64,000 nt of DNA, from positions 992,001-1,056,000 of the forward strand of contig JAEHOE010000011.1 of NCBI GenBank assembly GCA_016858145.1, written 5' to 3'. The notes beneath the pieces were generated by a model. It searched no databases. It had not been told where the DNA came from and was given only the letters and a program-made list of their open reading frames with translations. Source of the stretch: Edaphochlamys debaryana. Lineage: Eukaryota > Chlorophyta > Chlorophyceae > Chlamydomonadales. The position numbers and the translations under genes were made by a program. Shown here one piece after another: positions 1 to 12,075 of this stretch (within the stretch, counting starts at the first letter, position 1; each line of letters starts with the position of its first letter).

Positions 1-2817
1 GCTGGGAGCCAGGGAGAGAGTGGGCAAGTGGGCGAGAGAGGGCACTTGCAAAGCGGAATGGACTGGCTGACACCCCACGCTCGCTCTTCGTCGGTGCTTT
101 CAGGGGGATACCACGAGAGCAACTTGGCGAAGAGCCTCAGAGGGAGGCTCAGGGGCAGGGCTGACAAGAAAGCGCGTCTCGGCGGAAACCGCGACAACGG
201 TTGCACTGGGATGCTCCTCTTGCTGCCCGTATGGCGCCGTGTGGAAGTATCGGGAGCTTCTTAGCTGCAAGGTTGGACCGTAGCAAAGCTGAGTGGACCT
301 GCGACCAATGATGGTGCCTCGAAGTTGAGCGCGCCCTACCCAAGACAGTGCGACAATGCTTTCAACTATTCCGGAGGCGTAGACTGGGCTGCCGTGAGAT
401 ACCGAGATAGTCAAGCGGTATGTTTAGAGTGTTGCGCACGCTCGATTCCGGCGACAACGTTTAGCGAGAATTGACCTGTACTCATCAGCTGTATTGATAG
501 AGGCTAGCCAGGGGCGCGGTATCAAGACCACGGCAGCGGTCAGCAAAAACTGAGTCGAGCGAGCTGTCAAGTAAAGCAGTTCAAGCCGTCGTCACGAGCA
601 AGTGCTGCGAACACAAATGTGGAAATAGCCCCAAACTGGCCTGCAAAACTGAGGGACCATGGGAAGAAAGGGCACGGGATCTTAGTAAGGGGCCTGCATG
701 TGCTGCCGTGGACTCCCACGCTGGTGCCACCTGCTCAACCAGGGGCGCTCTCAACCCCCCAACCCCCAACATGCCCGCCCCCATCCCCCGTGTTCGATGA
801 AAGCCAACACAGACAGCATGGGTGGCTGCTGCCTGGCCCGAGGTTCGGCGGTCAGAGCGCCGAGAGCGGCATTTACACCGGCCCCGTACTGCTCAATCGG
901 GGTCCCCCCAGCGCGCCCCGCTGCGCCCGACGTGCACCACGTAGCCACAGTGGCCATACATGCATCCAGCAGCTGCCCTGTGCTTGCCACGCAGGACGCG
1001 CGCACCATGCAATTAGTCATGCCCCTGCCCTGCTCCAAGCAACACGGTGATGCACGGGGTCTGCGCCCACACGGCCTCTGCATCCACGCCGCCCTGTAGC
1101 CCTTCACACACTGGGACCCTGCAGCAGCTGAACACGCCCTACGCCACAACCAAGCGCTTCGCTTCGTTGATGTCTTTGAACCCTGCAGCAGCTGCCCCTG
1201 GGGTTGCTAGGCCGCACACCCTCCCAGGCGGGCGACCTTGCAACAAGCTGCCCCAAGGGCTAGCCCCACGTACTGCACTCCCAGAGGGGCAGACGCGGTC
1301 TGTCTTTTAAGTGGACAACGTCTTTGCCAAGCCCTCGTGTCACGGCAAACACATGACCCTCTCAAACCTTTGCAACACCCGACACACCGAGCAACCGCCA
1401 CGGACGTGCTTGCGGCCCTGCACGTGGGACCACGCAACAGAACAGCAACCGGGGCCAGCTGCGGTGGTGCTGCTGGTGCTGCTGGCTGTTGGTGGTGCGG
1501 CATGGGCTTTGCCAGCTTCGATCCGGGCGGTCGCCCAGTACATCGAGCCGACACACACCACGCGCGCAATTTCACGCCTAATAGGTCTTAGGGAGGGCCA
1601 AGTTCCTACCGTTTGTGCTGCAGCTTTTCCCCACGACAGTTCCAAGTCAACGCAACATGGGTGGGTGTGCTTCTGTGTCGAGACGTTCGTTTGGACGTTG
1701 GGGGCTTCTGGGTGGGTTCTAAGCTGTAAAGTGGGCTTGTCGAGCGACGGGTGCTTTCACCAGCTGAAGCAGCAGCGCGCAGCTTTTCTTAGCATTGCAA
1801 AGCGCTCCAAATGGACTTCGCCCAGCTGCACGCCTCCGCACAAAGGCTGTAGCTTATACTGCCAGCACCATAGTCATGCGAAGCCAGCAGATACTGATGA
1901 TGAATTGGATGCAGGCCTCTTGTGGGCGTGCTCTCCAGCCCGGCTGCCGCACATCCGCATACCTCCCACGCCCAACCATGCCCCAACACCTCCCAAAATG
2001 CCGATGCAAGGCCAGCCCGTCGTCACCTGATTAGATCCGGCTCAGCGCCACCGGCACACAGATTACGACGTACGGCACAAACCGGCAGCATGTACTTGCA
2101 GCAAGGGCCCACGCTTCAGCGCAGACCTAAACCAAAACCTCAACAGCGCAGACAAAAGGCACGTAGTCCGGCATGCATGCTGGCGGGGCGACGGCCACCG
2201 AGCAACCCATGGCTACTAAAAGCGGCAAGTGCACACTGCACAAGCGCCTAATAGTGCAGACAAGGGTGGCTGCCCGCAGGCAGGGAAAGGGCCAAGCTCT
2301 GTGGATCCATTGCTGGAGTTGGGCTCCGTGGAGCCCTGACACCCACGCACTGCAACATGAGCTGACACCACCGAGGGGTGCGGCGCACCAAGGCACGCGG
2401 AAGCTCGCACCCGGCCATTCATCCGTTGGAGCCCCGACCTACCTAAGCGGGGTGGTGCGCAAACCTGGCTTGTTAATTCCGCTTTCCTGGCTTATCCTCA
2501 TGCGTTGTCGAATTTCTTCAGCCACAATCCCATAACCCCCATGACTTTCCTCATGAATGGCCCGCATGCGTACTTGTCAGTATCACAGCACTTAAGCAAT
2601 CCCCCCGTAGATACCCGCAGACGCCCGTCCATGCATGTGCGCCCCATGCTCCGGACTGTGTGGGCAGCACGGGCTGTAAGCCAACCTCTTGCAAGCCCCG
2701 ACGCCCTCATACATCTCATACCCACCGCAACCCAAGCTCCCTGCCATCATCACTCTGCAGATACTCCAACCTCCCGGGGCCAGGTAGGGCAGCGGGCCCA
2801 GTCCAAAACCGCTTCCC
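1..2817. other. No recognisable gene; presumed 3' flank of the kinase gene
   Basis: I found no convincing coding exon on either strand. The open frames here have no recognisable domains and no chain of in-phase splice sites, and most overlap each other on several frames, as expected for GC-rich DNA. The right end must hold the 3' UTR of the kinase gene, whose stop codon lies at 2818-2820 on the minus strand. A 28-bp sequence at 1149-1176 is repeated exactly at 57676-57703. Confidence 0.5.
1149..1176. repeat. 28-bp dispersed repeat, first copy
   Basis: Identical to 57676-57703. Near this copy the decamer gcagcagctg occurs twice, at about 1120 and about 1185, which may mark an insertion footprint. 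Confidence 0.65.
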
Positions 2818-5800
2818 TCATACCATCTGCTCGATCGACAGCATTGGCTGCTGCCCATACGACGGCCGCGGCGCGTCCTGCGGCGCCGTGATCTTGTGCA
2901 GCGCATGGGAGTGGCGGGTCACCTCAATCTGCGCGAGGTCAACAGAAAGGGCAGGGCGGAGCGGTGTGAGTGAGGGGGCACTGGCGGGGCAAGCGTGTGG
3001 CGGGAGGAGGCAGGGTCACGTTGACAGACGCAAGATCATGTCCCGTACGGATTGGCAATCGAGCGGAGGTACATACTGAGCTCGGCCTTGGTTGCCGCCC
3101 TTGCACCGCGGCCCTAGCGAAGCCTCGCGCCCGCACGCCCGCACCTTTTCCTGCACCAGCATGATCTCTTTGACGATCTCGCTGGCCGCGGGGCGCCGCT
3201 CCGGAACCTGCGTTGGGGCAGTTCAAGGCGGTGTGAGCGCGCGTTCGCCAGCGGCTTGGCTATCCACCAGCGACAGGCCGTGGTGAGCTGCACGACGCTA
3301 CTTAACGCACCGGTAGTGGACACGATGCTACTGCGCGTGAGTGCTCTGCTTAAGTGCAGACCCAGGCGGGAAACGAGCGGCCTATCACCCGCCCCGGGCC
3401 CCAAACGCACCGGGTCCCAGCACGCAGCGAGCACTTTGCGCAGACGCAGTGGGCAGCGCTCCTCGCTGAGGTCGTTCATGGGCGGACGGTAGAGCTTAAG
3501 CACAGCGAAGGCAATCTGGAGGCGGCGGAGGGCGGAAAACGCGACGCTGACATGCACTGGACGAAATAAACAGCGTCTAGGCGAATGCATGCGCCTTGCC
3601 CTTTGGGATGTGAAGGTCCATCGGCCGTTTGGTCCAGCAGGATGAGCAGTGGGCGGCCCCCACTTGCCTGCACCATGCTCATCCCCTCCCACGGCCGCAT
3701 GCCAGAGAGCATCTCCCTGCAACCAATGAGAAGACGGCCAAGGTTGAGCCGGCAGGAGAGAAGACACAAAGACTGGGGCTGCTGCGGCCGTGCCCATGGC
3801 CGTACGGATGTGTAGACTTCTCTGCAGGAGAAGGCAGGTTCTTGGACGAGACACGGTACGCCGTACTGCTAGAGTATCCTTAGGGCGGTAGCCTTCCTTT
3901 GGGCGGCTATCCGCCGTTTCGTAGCTATCATAGGCACTAGTACCGATCGGTTGTTTTCCCTCCCACCCACCCGGTGTGGAGAGCGATGGCTACGGCCGGC
4001 ACTTTCGTCACCATCGGCCGCATCGGCGGCCCTTGCTGCCCGGTGCAGCTGCTGGAGACGCTGCTGGCGGCAGGCGGCTACCAGCGCGACCCCGACACGG
4101 AGCGGCTGCCCGGCGGCGGCGAGCAGGACACCCAGGACGTGGGGCCGCTGCTGCGGGCCGTAACCCCCCGCGGCCGCCTGGCGGAGGTGGCGGTGCCGCT
4201 GCCCAACACCATCGCCAGCATGTCGTACGACACGTTTGCCAAGAAACTGGCGGAGCTGTGCCGGGCGGCGGGGCTGCCCGACAAGCTGCACCCGCACTCC
4301 CTGCGCCGCGGCGGCGCCACCGCCGCCGTCGAGAACGGAGCGGACCGGGCGGAGGTGCAGAAGCTCGGGCGCTGGCGCAGCTCAACAGTGTTCGAGTTCG
4401 CGTACGTGCGCGAGTCTGGCCAGCGCCGGCGCGCCGTCACCGCCCGCATGGGCCTCGGGCGCCTCCTCTAGCCGCCGGGCAGTTTGTCCCTAGTTCTGCT
4501 TTCAAGTCCGGTGTGGAGAGCGATGGCTACGGCCGGCAACTGCGCCAGATTCATAAGCAGAGCGGAATTGGGAGGCTAGGGCGGAGCGGGAGGCTGGAGC
4601 AGAGCAGAGTGGGAAGAAGGAGCAGAGCGGGAGGCTAGGGCTGAAGTTGACAGGGTCGGTTTTGGGGATTGAGTTCAGTTGGGGGGCTAGCAGTAGGTAT
4701 CGGTTTGTGACTGAGCAGTGGCTGGTGTGTTCAGGGTAGAAGTAGAGTGTCGAGGACAAGAAGCATGACTCACCAGACCAGGATGCCGTACGCGTACAGG
4801 TCCACGTGGTGCGTCAGCACGCAGTTGCGCGTGTCCAGCGTCTCGGGCGCCATGTACGGCGCCTGTGCGGCGGCATGTGCGGCAGGTGTACGGCATGCAA
4901 CACGTCATGGCGGCTGGTGCGGTACGCGTGACTCCCACCCCTGAACCCGCTGCCTCCTCGCCGCGCCAGCCCGCTGCACCCACCGTTCCCACGTCCACGT
5001 GTGCCGTGATGAGGGCGCTGCCCTGCAGCCGGCTGAGTCCGAAGTCCCCCAGCTTCACAACGGGGGTGGGCGAGCCGGGGTTGGACAGGAGCACGTTGGC
5101 GGGCTTGAGGTCTGCGCGTGCTGGGTTGGGGAGGGAGGCAGGAGGCAGACAACAGCAGGTGAGGGCCCGGTAGGTGTGGGGCAGATTCACAGCAGGCGGC
5201 CCACACCCCGCCCCCGCAGCCCCGCTCACCCCTGTGCAGGATGAAGGGGTGCAGGTAGTCGAGCGCCTGGGCGATGTGGAGGGCGATGTGCAGCACCTGG
5301 GGGATGGGGGGGAGCGATGAGGGGGCAGCAGTCGGGCCGCCGGGGGTGGTGCGTGGGAGGGCGTGGCAAGGCGCAGCTGACGACCGAAAGGGTCCACACG
5401 TGGGACGGCTGCCACAGAAAGGCACCCACCTTGGACAGCGGAAGGAGCTCGGCCTGGCTGTCCTTGCCGTACAGGAGTCGGTCGAGTGACGTGTCCATGA
5501 GCTCCATCTGCACAAGCGGGGGCGGTTGGCGGTTAGTTGGCGGTTGGCGGTTGGGGCAAGCTCAGCCCTTTGCGCCGCGCTAAGTACAGCCGCAACAGGC
5601 GCTGCCGCCGCGCACAGCCCAGCGCTCACCACCAGTAGCGGCCGAGGGGGCCTGTGGGTGTTCGGGTAGGGAGCGGACCGTGGGGGCACGGGCGGCAGCG
5701 CGTTAGCCCGCAGCACTTACTCAGCCAGGCTCACACACGCGCCCCTGCTGCCGCCCGCTCACCCCAGGTTGGCTGCGAGCAGCTGCACGATGTTGGGGTG

Positions 5801-8800
5801 CTGCAGTCGGGCCAGGACCTCCACCTGCGCATGCAAGGGGGCGGGTGAGGCGGCAAGGTAGAGTGGGCGACAGGGGAAGGAGGCATGCCGGATTGTGTTG
5901 CGCAGCGTATCATACAGGCTGACATGCCAAGCAGACAAGCCCCGCTTGCACGCGGCGTGCAGTCCCAAGCCTTTGGCTTTGAGCTCGCATGCCCTGGCCT
6001 GCGCCTCCCCGCACTTCACGGCACCCGCAGTACTGCTCAGTACCGTACTCCCAGCCCGACAGTGCCGTACCCCACAGCACCGTACACCTCACTCACCTCC
6101 TGCGCCAGGGCCTTCATCACCCCATTCGCCTCGCTCGTCACGAGCCGGCTCGCCACGGCGCCTGCAGACCCCCCCGCACCGGCCCGCCCTGCAGCGGCAG
6201 CTCCCGCTCCCGGTGCTGTTGCGCCTTCTGCCGCTGCTGACGGCCCTTGTGCATTGCCACTGCCGTCCGCCCCGTTCTGACCGGGCTTGCTTTGCTCCAG
6301 CTCGCCCCCCTGTGCACCATGCGAGTACGGGGTCGCCAGGGGGGCGCGAGGCGTCGCGTCTTGCTCAGGCCCAGTAATGTTGCACACCGCGGTACACTTT
6401 TCCATACGACCTGATGTGGCACCCTCATCGCCCGCCGCCGCCGCAGCGGCGGCGGCGCAGACCTCTCGCGGGTTAGCGGCGTGACAGTGACCCAGATCCA
6501 CAGCATGCTTAGCACAGCCGCTCTCATAAGCGTTACCGGTACCGTCACGGTGATCGCCCCCCGCCGGCGCCAACGTTCCGGCGGCGCCGGCGGGGATGCT
6601 GCCGCTGCCCGCGGGCGCAGGCGACGCGGACCTTGGATTCAGGTTCTTGTTGGATTTGAACACGGAGGATGCCAGGGAGGAGGCCCAGGATCCAATGGAG
6701 CTGCGCCGTAGCTTGGAGACCAGCAGCTGACGCGGGCCCACCGCGACCGCGTCGCCGCACACGAGCGGGTTCCGAGGCGGCGTGTCGCCGCGCGGCGGCA
6801 CGAGGAGCCTTCCTAGGGACACAGCCACCCCGCGCACCGGCTCGGGCTCTGCTGAGGGCTGCACCTGCCTCGGCGGCGCCAGGCCTGGCGGAACCTCTCC
6901 TGATTGCGCTCCCGCCGCTGCTGCTGCCGCCGCCGCCGGCGGGGCTGCAGCCGCTGGCACCGCTGCCGCCGCAACGGCGGCTGCAGTCGCCGCCGCCGGC
7001 GTTGCCGCTGGCACCGCTGCCGCACCTGCGGCGGGCTTCGGCACCGCCGCCGCTGGGCTTGCCGCCGCCGCCGAAGCCCCTGTCTCCGGCGCCGCCGCCG
7101 CCGCCGGCGTGCCCTCCGCCGCCACGGAGGTCGCCGGAGTGCCGCCGCCGGCACTGCTCGGCTCCACGAGCAGCCCCCGGTCGAGCAGCTTAACCGCCAC
7201 CAACCGCCCGTCGTACATGCCTTCAACCACCCGGGCCTGCGGTACAACGGTATGCCACGGTTAGGGCCCGCGGCATGCATGCATCCCAGCATCGCGCCAC
7301 ACGACGCACGAGCCTTCCCCACCCTCACCCATCCCTTGCGCGTCACCCTACCCCACCCGCCTGCACACTTAAACTAGCACCCTGGGTTCCTGCCTTCCCT
7401 GAGTAACCCTGGTAAGCGGTAAGGCGACACCAGGAACACACACTCACGTGCGCGCCCTTTCCGCGTGTGACCCCCAGCAGCTGCACCTCCCCGCCCAGGC
7501 GCACGCCCTTGGGGATGGCGGCGGGGGGCGTCAGGGGCGTGACGGGGAGGTGGCTCATGTCGGTTGACAGCAAGGTGTGGTGACTGCTGCCCATGGGGCC
7601 GGCGCCTGCTGGTGTAAGGGAGGGAGAGGGGCGCAGGGGCCAGGGAGCCCTGAGCTGCTGGAAGGTGGTCCGGGAGGGAGAGGGGCTGGGCGTGGGTGGC
7701 GAGGCGTTTGGCCCCGGGCTTTGCGCCAGGCCTCGTCCCAATCGACCACGGCCGTTCCAAGCATCCTGCCGACGATAGCTACGCTGCTAGGCGCAGAACG
7801 AGAAAAGAGACGGAGCCTTGCAGGCTTGTAGGGGCGGGATGAAGGGGTCCTTAGGTTTGCCGCCGGGTCCTAGAACGCACCTGCGTGTGTATCTGCCGAC
7901 AGGGGGACCTGGGCCTGCTCCGCCGCCGCCTCGCTGGTCGGCAGCTGCGTAGACACGGCGGCGGGTGGGGCGGCGGTGGAGCTGTCTGACTGCGCGAGTT
8001 GGCGGTCGGTGGGGACCTTGCCGCCGCGGCCATTGCTGCAAAGGGGTGAGGGGTGTGGGCTGTGAGGGGTGTGCGAGCAAGCGCGGGGTTGAGATTTAGG
8101 GCCAAGTGGCATTCATGGTGGAGGTGTTTGCTGGGGCCCCAGGCACGGGGACCGCATGCCCCGAACGCCCCGGCCGCCCAACCAGCACGCTGCCGCGCCC
8201 GCCTCACCTTCCGCTCCGCGCCGCGTTGCCCGCCGGGCCAGCATCCATGGCAAGCGTTACGGAGCCGCCCTTGCTGCCGCCGCCGAAGGACCCGCCGACG
8301 CCCTCCCCTGTCGCCCCGTCCGGCTGCTGCCGCCGGAGCACCAGCACCGCCGCCGCCAACAGTGCCGCCAGGAGCGCCGCGCCTGGGGTGACGTGGACAC
8401 GAGGGCGCCATGCACACCCTTCGGCGATTCGTGTCGAACAATGAGCCGGCACAACCCCGGCTGCTACCGGCCCTTCAACCTTCAACGCTGACTCTGCAAC
8501 CCACCTCCCAGTGTGCCGCCCAGGATTGCGCCGAGCGGCACATCGCCTCCGCCGCCGCCATCGCCGCCCTCGGCGGAAGCCACGCTGGCACCCCCCGAGC
8601 CCCCGCCGCGGCGGCCCAGGTCAGCGGAGCCGTCAAGCGCGGGCGGCGGCGGCGCGGTGGAGGAGGGCGGCGGTGCAGGCGGCGTGAGGTACGACGAGTT
8701 GGTGAACGTGATCTGTGGGACAGGGTGACGACGGGGAGGAGAGTTCTTGAGTATCACTCGAGGTGCCGTGTCCGAAGGGACTGCTCCTGGCTTGCTGTGC

Positions 8801-11172
8801 ATGGGGAGGCGGCCTACCGTATTGTACTTCATGGCTGTCGTACCACACGCACCTTTGGGAACATGCGCTTCCAGCAGCCCAGCGCCCCCAGCTGCGCCAC
8901 GCACTCGTCCGTCATGAGCGTGTCGGGCTGCGGGACGCGTACGGCGTACGGCGTACGACGTACGGCACGGGACATACCAGTCACTCATGAACTCCATGAC
9001 CGACGTAGCAGGCGCGGCAGAGGGCCAGGCACCCAAGTCCCCTCCAGGTCCCCACCAACCCTGCGTAAACCCACCAGGGCGATGACGTCGAGAAACCAAA
9101 AGACGTAGCCCGAGGGCTGCGCGCGCTGAAACTCGTCGGGATGGTAGCCGTACGATGCAACGTTGGTGTAGCTGAAGAGCTGCGAGGGCCAGTACGTCAT
9201 GCCAGAACAGATTCGGTACGGCGCTCAGTCACACACATGACACATGGGGAGGGTCTACATGAAGCGGAACTGAGAGTGCCCTAGCTGGGCCCTGTTGCTA
9301 TTCCCCCCTATTTGTGAGGCCGTGCATACCGTAGCTATCCCCTGTAGCTATCCCCCCTATTGCGCGTTCAAAAGGGCGTCCTGGAACCAGCCCACAGGTC
9401 CCCCGCTCCCGCGGACGCTGACCTTGGGCCAGCAGCGCTGCATGGGCGGAGCCCAGAGGTCCTCCGTGCATGCGGGGTCAGTGTTGAAGAGCATCACGAC
9501 CTGGCCAGCGGATGGAAACGGGCAGGCGGGGTTACGTTTCACGTGGGAGCGGAGAAGTCGGGCGTAACACAGAGCAGCATCGCATGTTAGCGCCCCGAAA
9601 GTACAGACCGGACACGGGCCAACCTAGGTACCGTAGAGCCAAGGGACGACCGGCTAACCCCGGTGGAGCCTGCAGACCGGACATAGGCTAACCTAGGTAG
9701 AGCCCGCTGGTTGCCCAGGCCCGACCCGTGGGCCCATCCAGGCCCGACCCACCTGCTGCCCTGGGATTTGCGAGGGCCGGGGGACCGTGAGCGTGGACCG
9801 CGAGGCTATGGAAGAGGGCAGGCTGGTCCCTGCGAGAGGTGTAATGAGGGTGGAGAGTTGCGTTGAGGCCCGGGCCCACAATTTCGTCAGTTCTTGCGCT
9901 GCTGAAGCTTCCGCTGGGGTATGAGAACGGCGCTAGCCTTAAGCGACCTAGCACCACACATAGTCGCAACGCCTTCAGCCTACGTCGACCCTTCCACCGG
10001 CTCACGCTGGTGAATGGCAGACTGGTTCATGAGCACACAGGGCCAGGGCTCTCCCGGGCCCGGCAGGGGCTGGGGCGCAATCAGATCCCATCCCGGGAAC
10101 TGCGGGCACGGAGAGGGGGCAGTGCGATCACGTGTTTGGTACTGAGGCCCTCCACGCGCTCAACCCAGCACTTTGCCTTTGGGACTGGAGACATTTACCG
10201 TGCCTCCCAGACCCTCCGCCCCCCAGTGTGTGTGCTTAGCCCCGGTGCTGCTCCGCACATCCCCTGTCGCTGGCCCCACCACAAAGTGAGGAGACCAGCG
10301 GCCATTCCGGATTACGACGTACTGCACTGAAAAAGCGACACCCGGCGCGATGAGGACCTGCACAGGGGCATGCGGAGGGGTTCATTCGCCCCGCTTCAGG
10401 TAGCGAGCCCTTCCCCGTCCCCACCCCCGCCCCATGACGGTCGTCACGTACATGCCCCTCCTCCTCAGCCCAGCCCGCCTGCTAGCCCCCTCCCTCCTCC
10501 ACCCCTCACCCCGCCCCTTCCCCGCCGAAAGTCCGTATCCCCTCCCTCCCTCCTTCCATCCCTTGAGCTCACCTTGTTGGCTTGATACCGGCAATCCAGG
10601 ACAAGCCAATCCCTCGTGTCTGACCTGGCGCCGAGCAGCGTTACGTTCCGGCCCATACGGACCGGCAGCGCAAATGCCGCCCAGTCCGACTCCTCGAGAA
10701 CGACGTCATTGATCAGGACAATGACTTGCACGAGGGGGTCGGCCAGGGCCGCTGCGATGACGGCCCCGGTACCGGCCGTAACGGCTGTGCGGCTGTCGGA
10801 TAGGGCCGCATAGGTCAGCGGCGCTGGGTCGGGGCGGCGTGGCGGCGGACCCTGCTCGGCGGGCTGGGCGCAGGCCCGCTGGAGGAGGAGCCCTGGGGCC
10901 AGGAACGCAAGGAGCAGGGAGCACGCCAGAGGAGGATGAATCTGCGGGCAGAGTCCGTGGGGGAGGGGGCGCACGGGCGTCGTCACGAGTCCCGCGGTCG
11001 TCAGCGGAAGGCAGTCGCCGGAGGGCGTTTCTTCTGCACGAGACCGGGGTTCCCGCGTTGTAAAGTGAAGGCCCGTGTGTCCAGCGCTCTTGCCTTGCGC
11101 CCATTTGCGGTTCCGGCGCTGGACGACCGCGTGCCGCAGGGCATCGCAGCAGAAAGTACCCAGCAGCCGCAC
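2818..11172 (-). CDS. Receptor-like protein kinase (signal peptide, ectodomain, TM, TKL-type kinase)
   Basis: Predicted plasma-membrane kinase of about 1,080 residues. Exons on the minus strand, in order: 10573-10941 (may extend to an in-frame ATG at 11172), 9423-9500, 9075-9179, 8853-8927, 8505-8712, 8208-8382, 7881-8035, 7448-7605, 6097-7236, 5763-5824, 5630-5651, 5430-5507, 5230-5296, 4984-5111, 4774-4862, 3668-3716, 3411-3515, 3146-3208, 2818-2928. All phases agree. A hydrophobic signal-like stretch (CSLLLAFLAPGLLLQ) opens the ectodomain, which has paired cysteines. A TM segment (ALLAALLAAAVLVL) is followed by basic residues. Kinase motifs: VAVKLL (Lys of beta3), LQHPNIVQLL, HRDLKPANVLL (split by an intron), LGDFGLSRL, APYMAPE, and the kinase C-terminal arginine motif ERRPAASEIV. 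The 380-codon exon 6097-7236 places a roughly 340-residue Ala/Gly/Pro-rich insert between beta3 and the alphaC region. The intron after 3668-3716 starts with GC. The first exon and the true start are uncertain. The ligand and substrate are unknown. Confidence 0.85.
3971..4538 (+). mobile_element. Truncated tyrosine-recombinase element (DIRS/Crypton-like) inside a kinase-gene intron
   Basis: An open frame at 3974-4471 (ATG usable at 3986) encodes the C-terminal part of a tyrosine recombinase. Visible motifs are IGRIGGPCCPVQLLE, HPHSLRRGGAT (the H-x-x-R box), a helix ending LGRW, and FEFAY with the candidate nucleophile Tyr. The N-terminal half with the first catalytic Arg is missing. A perfect 31-bp direct repeat flanks it (3971-4001 and 4508-4538), with its second copy just after the stop codon. 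The element lies antisense to the kinase gene, in the intron between the exons at 4774-4862 and 3668-3716. Known volvocine elements that encode such recombinases include TOC3/Kangaroo-type DIRS elements; assignment to one of these is inference. No reverse transcriptase was seen nearby. Confidence 0.65.
4558..4640. repeat. Degenerate gcggagcgggaggctagg-type tandem repeat
   Basis: Just downstream of the second 31-bp repeat the sequence cycles through variants of a gagcgggaggctagg unit. It lies in the same kinase-gene intron as the recombinase fragment and may be part of the same insertion. Confidence 0.5.
9600..9715. repeat. Short intronic direct repeat in the kinase gene
   Basis: Two copies of a roughly 35-bp sequence beginning gcagaccggaca and containing aacctaggta occur about 70 bp apart, in the intron between the signal-peptide exon and the next ectodomain exon. 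They differ at several positions. No function is apparent. Confidence 0.5.
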
Positions 11173-12075
11173 TCAGAGAGCTCGCGTGCCGCTCATTCAG
11201 AAACCGGAGAGTCATGTTCTCCAGCTTGCCATAGCAGAGTCCCAGGCTGGTGTTATCATGAAAGAAAGCTTTGTTTGGACAACCGCACGCGCTTGAGCTC
11301 CGTCAGCTACACTACACTGTAAGCCACTAATCAGGGCGACGCCTGATCGATGGAGGCCTGGCGTGGGACGTTCTGCAGGCGTGGAAGGGTAGCGATGTAG
11401 CGTAAGGTCTGAGACAACAGTTGTAATGTAACGTTTGCCAGCGCACTTGCCATAAGTGGTAGAGAACTATGCCCTGCACCAGGGTTCCATCTCGCTTTCT
11501 TTCGTTACCGTATGAAACGGGATCCGCTTTATACGGCGCCACGCAAACAGCCGCGCCGAGGGCCGCACAACAAACCATGTCACACCATAGCGGTGGGGAC
11601 CTTTGCAGGGGAAAGGGGAGCTGGGGATGCGGGTCGCCCTGGCCCCCGCCATGTCGTGACCGTGTCCTTGCCTCGACCTCCCCCAGCCTCTGGGAGGCGC
11701 GTTTAGTTACCCCCGCCCATCACCAAAACGTCAACACAATCCCTCCGTGCCTCAGTCCTGCTAGTCCCAAGATTGGCATCCCCATTGGCCCCTCCGCATC
11801 CCCACCGGATCAGGCGCCCCTGGACTACCCCAGACCTCCCCCGTGCCGCCGGCCGCATCCCCCTCCCTCGGCTCCCCCCCCCCCGCCTGCCACACGCGTC
11901 ATGCACTCGCCATCCCACCCTGCCCAACCTGCGCCAAACACCGTCAGCCCCGCGCCAGTAACCAACCCCCTCGCTCCATTCTTCCTCATCCCCACCAAGG
12001 ACTTGGTCCTAAACTCGCCCCGAACCTGCCTCGTGCGCCTTCAGTCCCGTGGACCACCCCCCTGGGCCCACAGGC
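11173..12075. other. Intergenic, pyrimidine-rich; no gene seen
   Basis: This lies between the 5' end of the kinase gene and the stop codon of the next minus-strand gene. It is rich in C/T runs on the plus strand. The one long open frame (11469-12380) is Pro/Ser-rich low complexity without domain signal and overlaps the last exon of the neighbouring gene on the opposite strand. Confidence 0.5.

Noticed and set aside
1311..2030. 239-codon open frame on the plus strand
   Set aside because: No domain, no splice context and erratic composition; it overlaps frames on both strands and looks like chance in GC-rich DNA.
8982..9004. Extra kinase-gene exon reading VMEFMSDW with a GTATGT donor
   Set aside because: Its phase does not fit the next exon, whereas joining 9075-9179 directly to 8853-8927 is phase-perfect.
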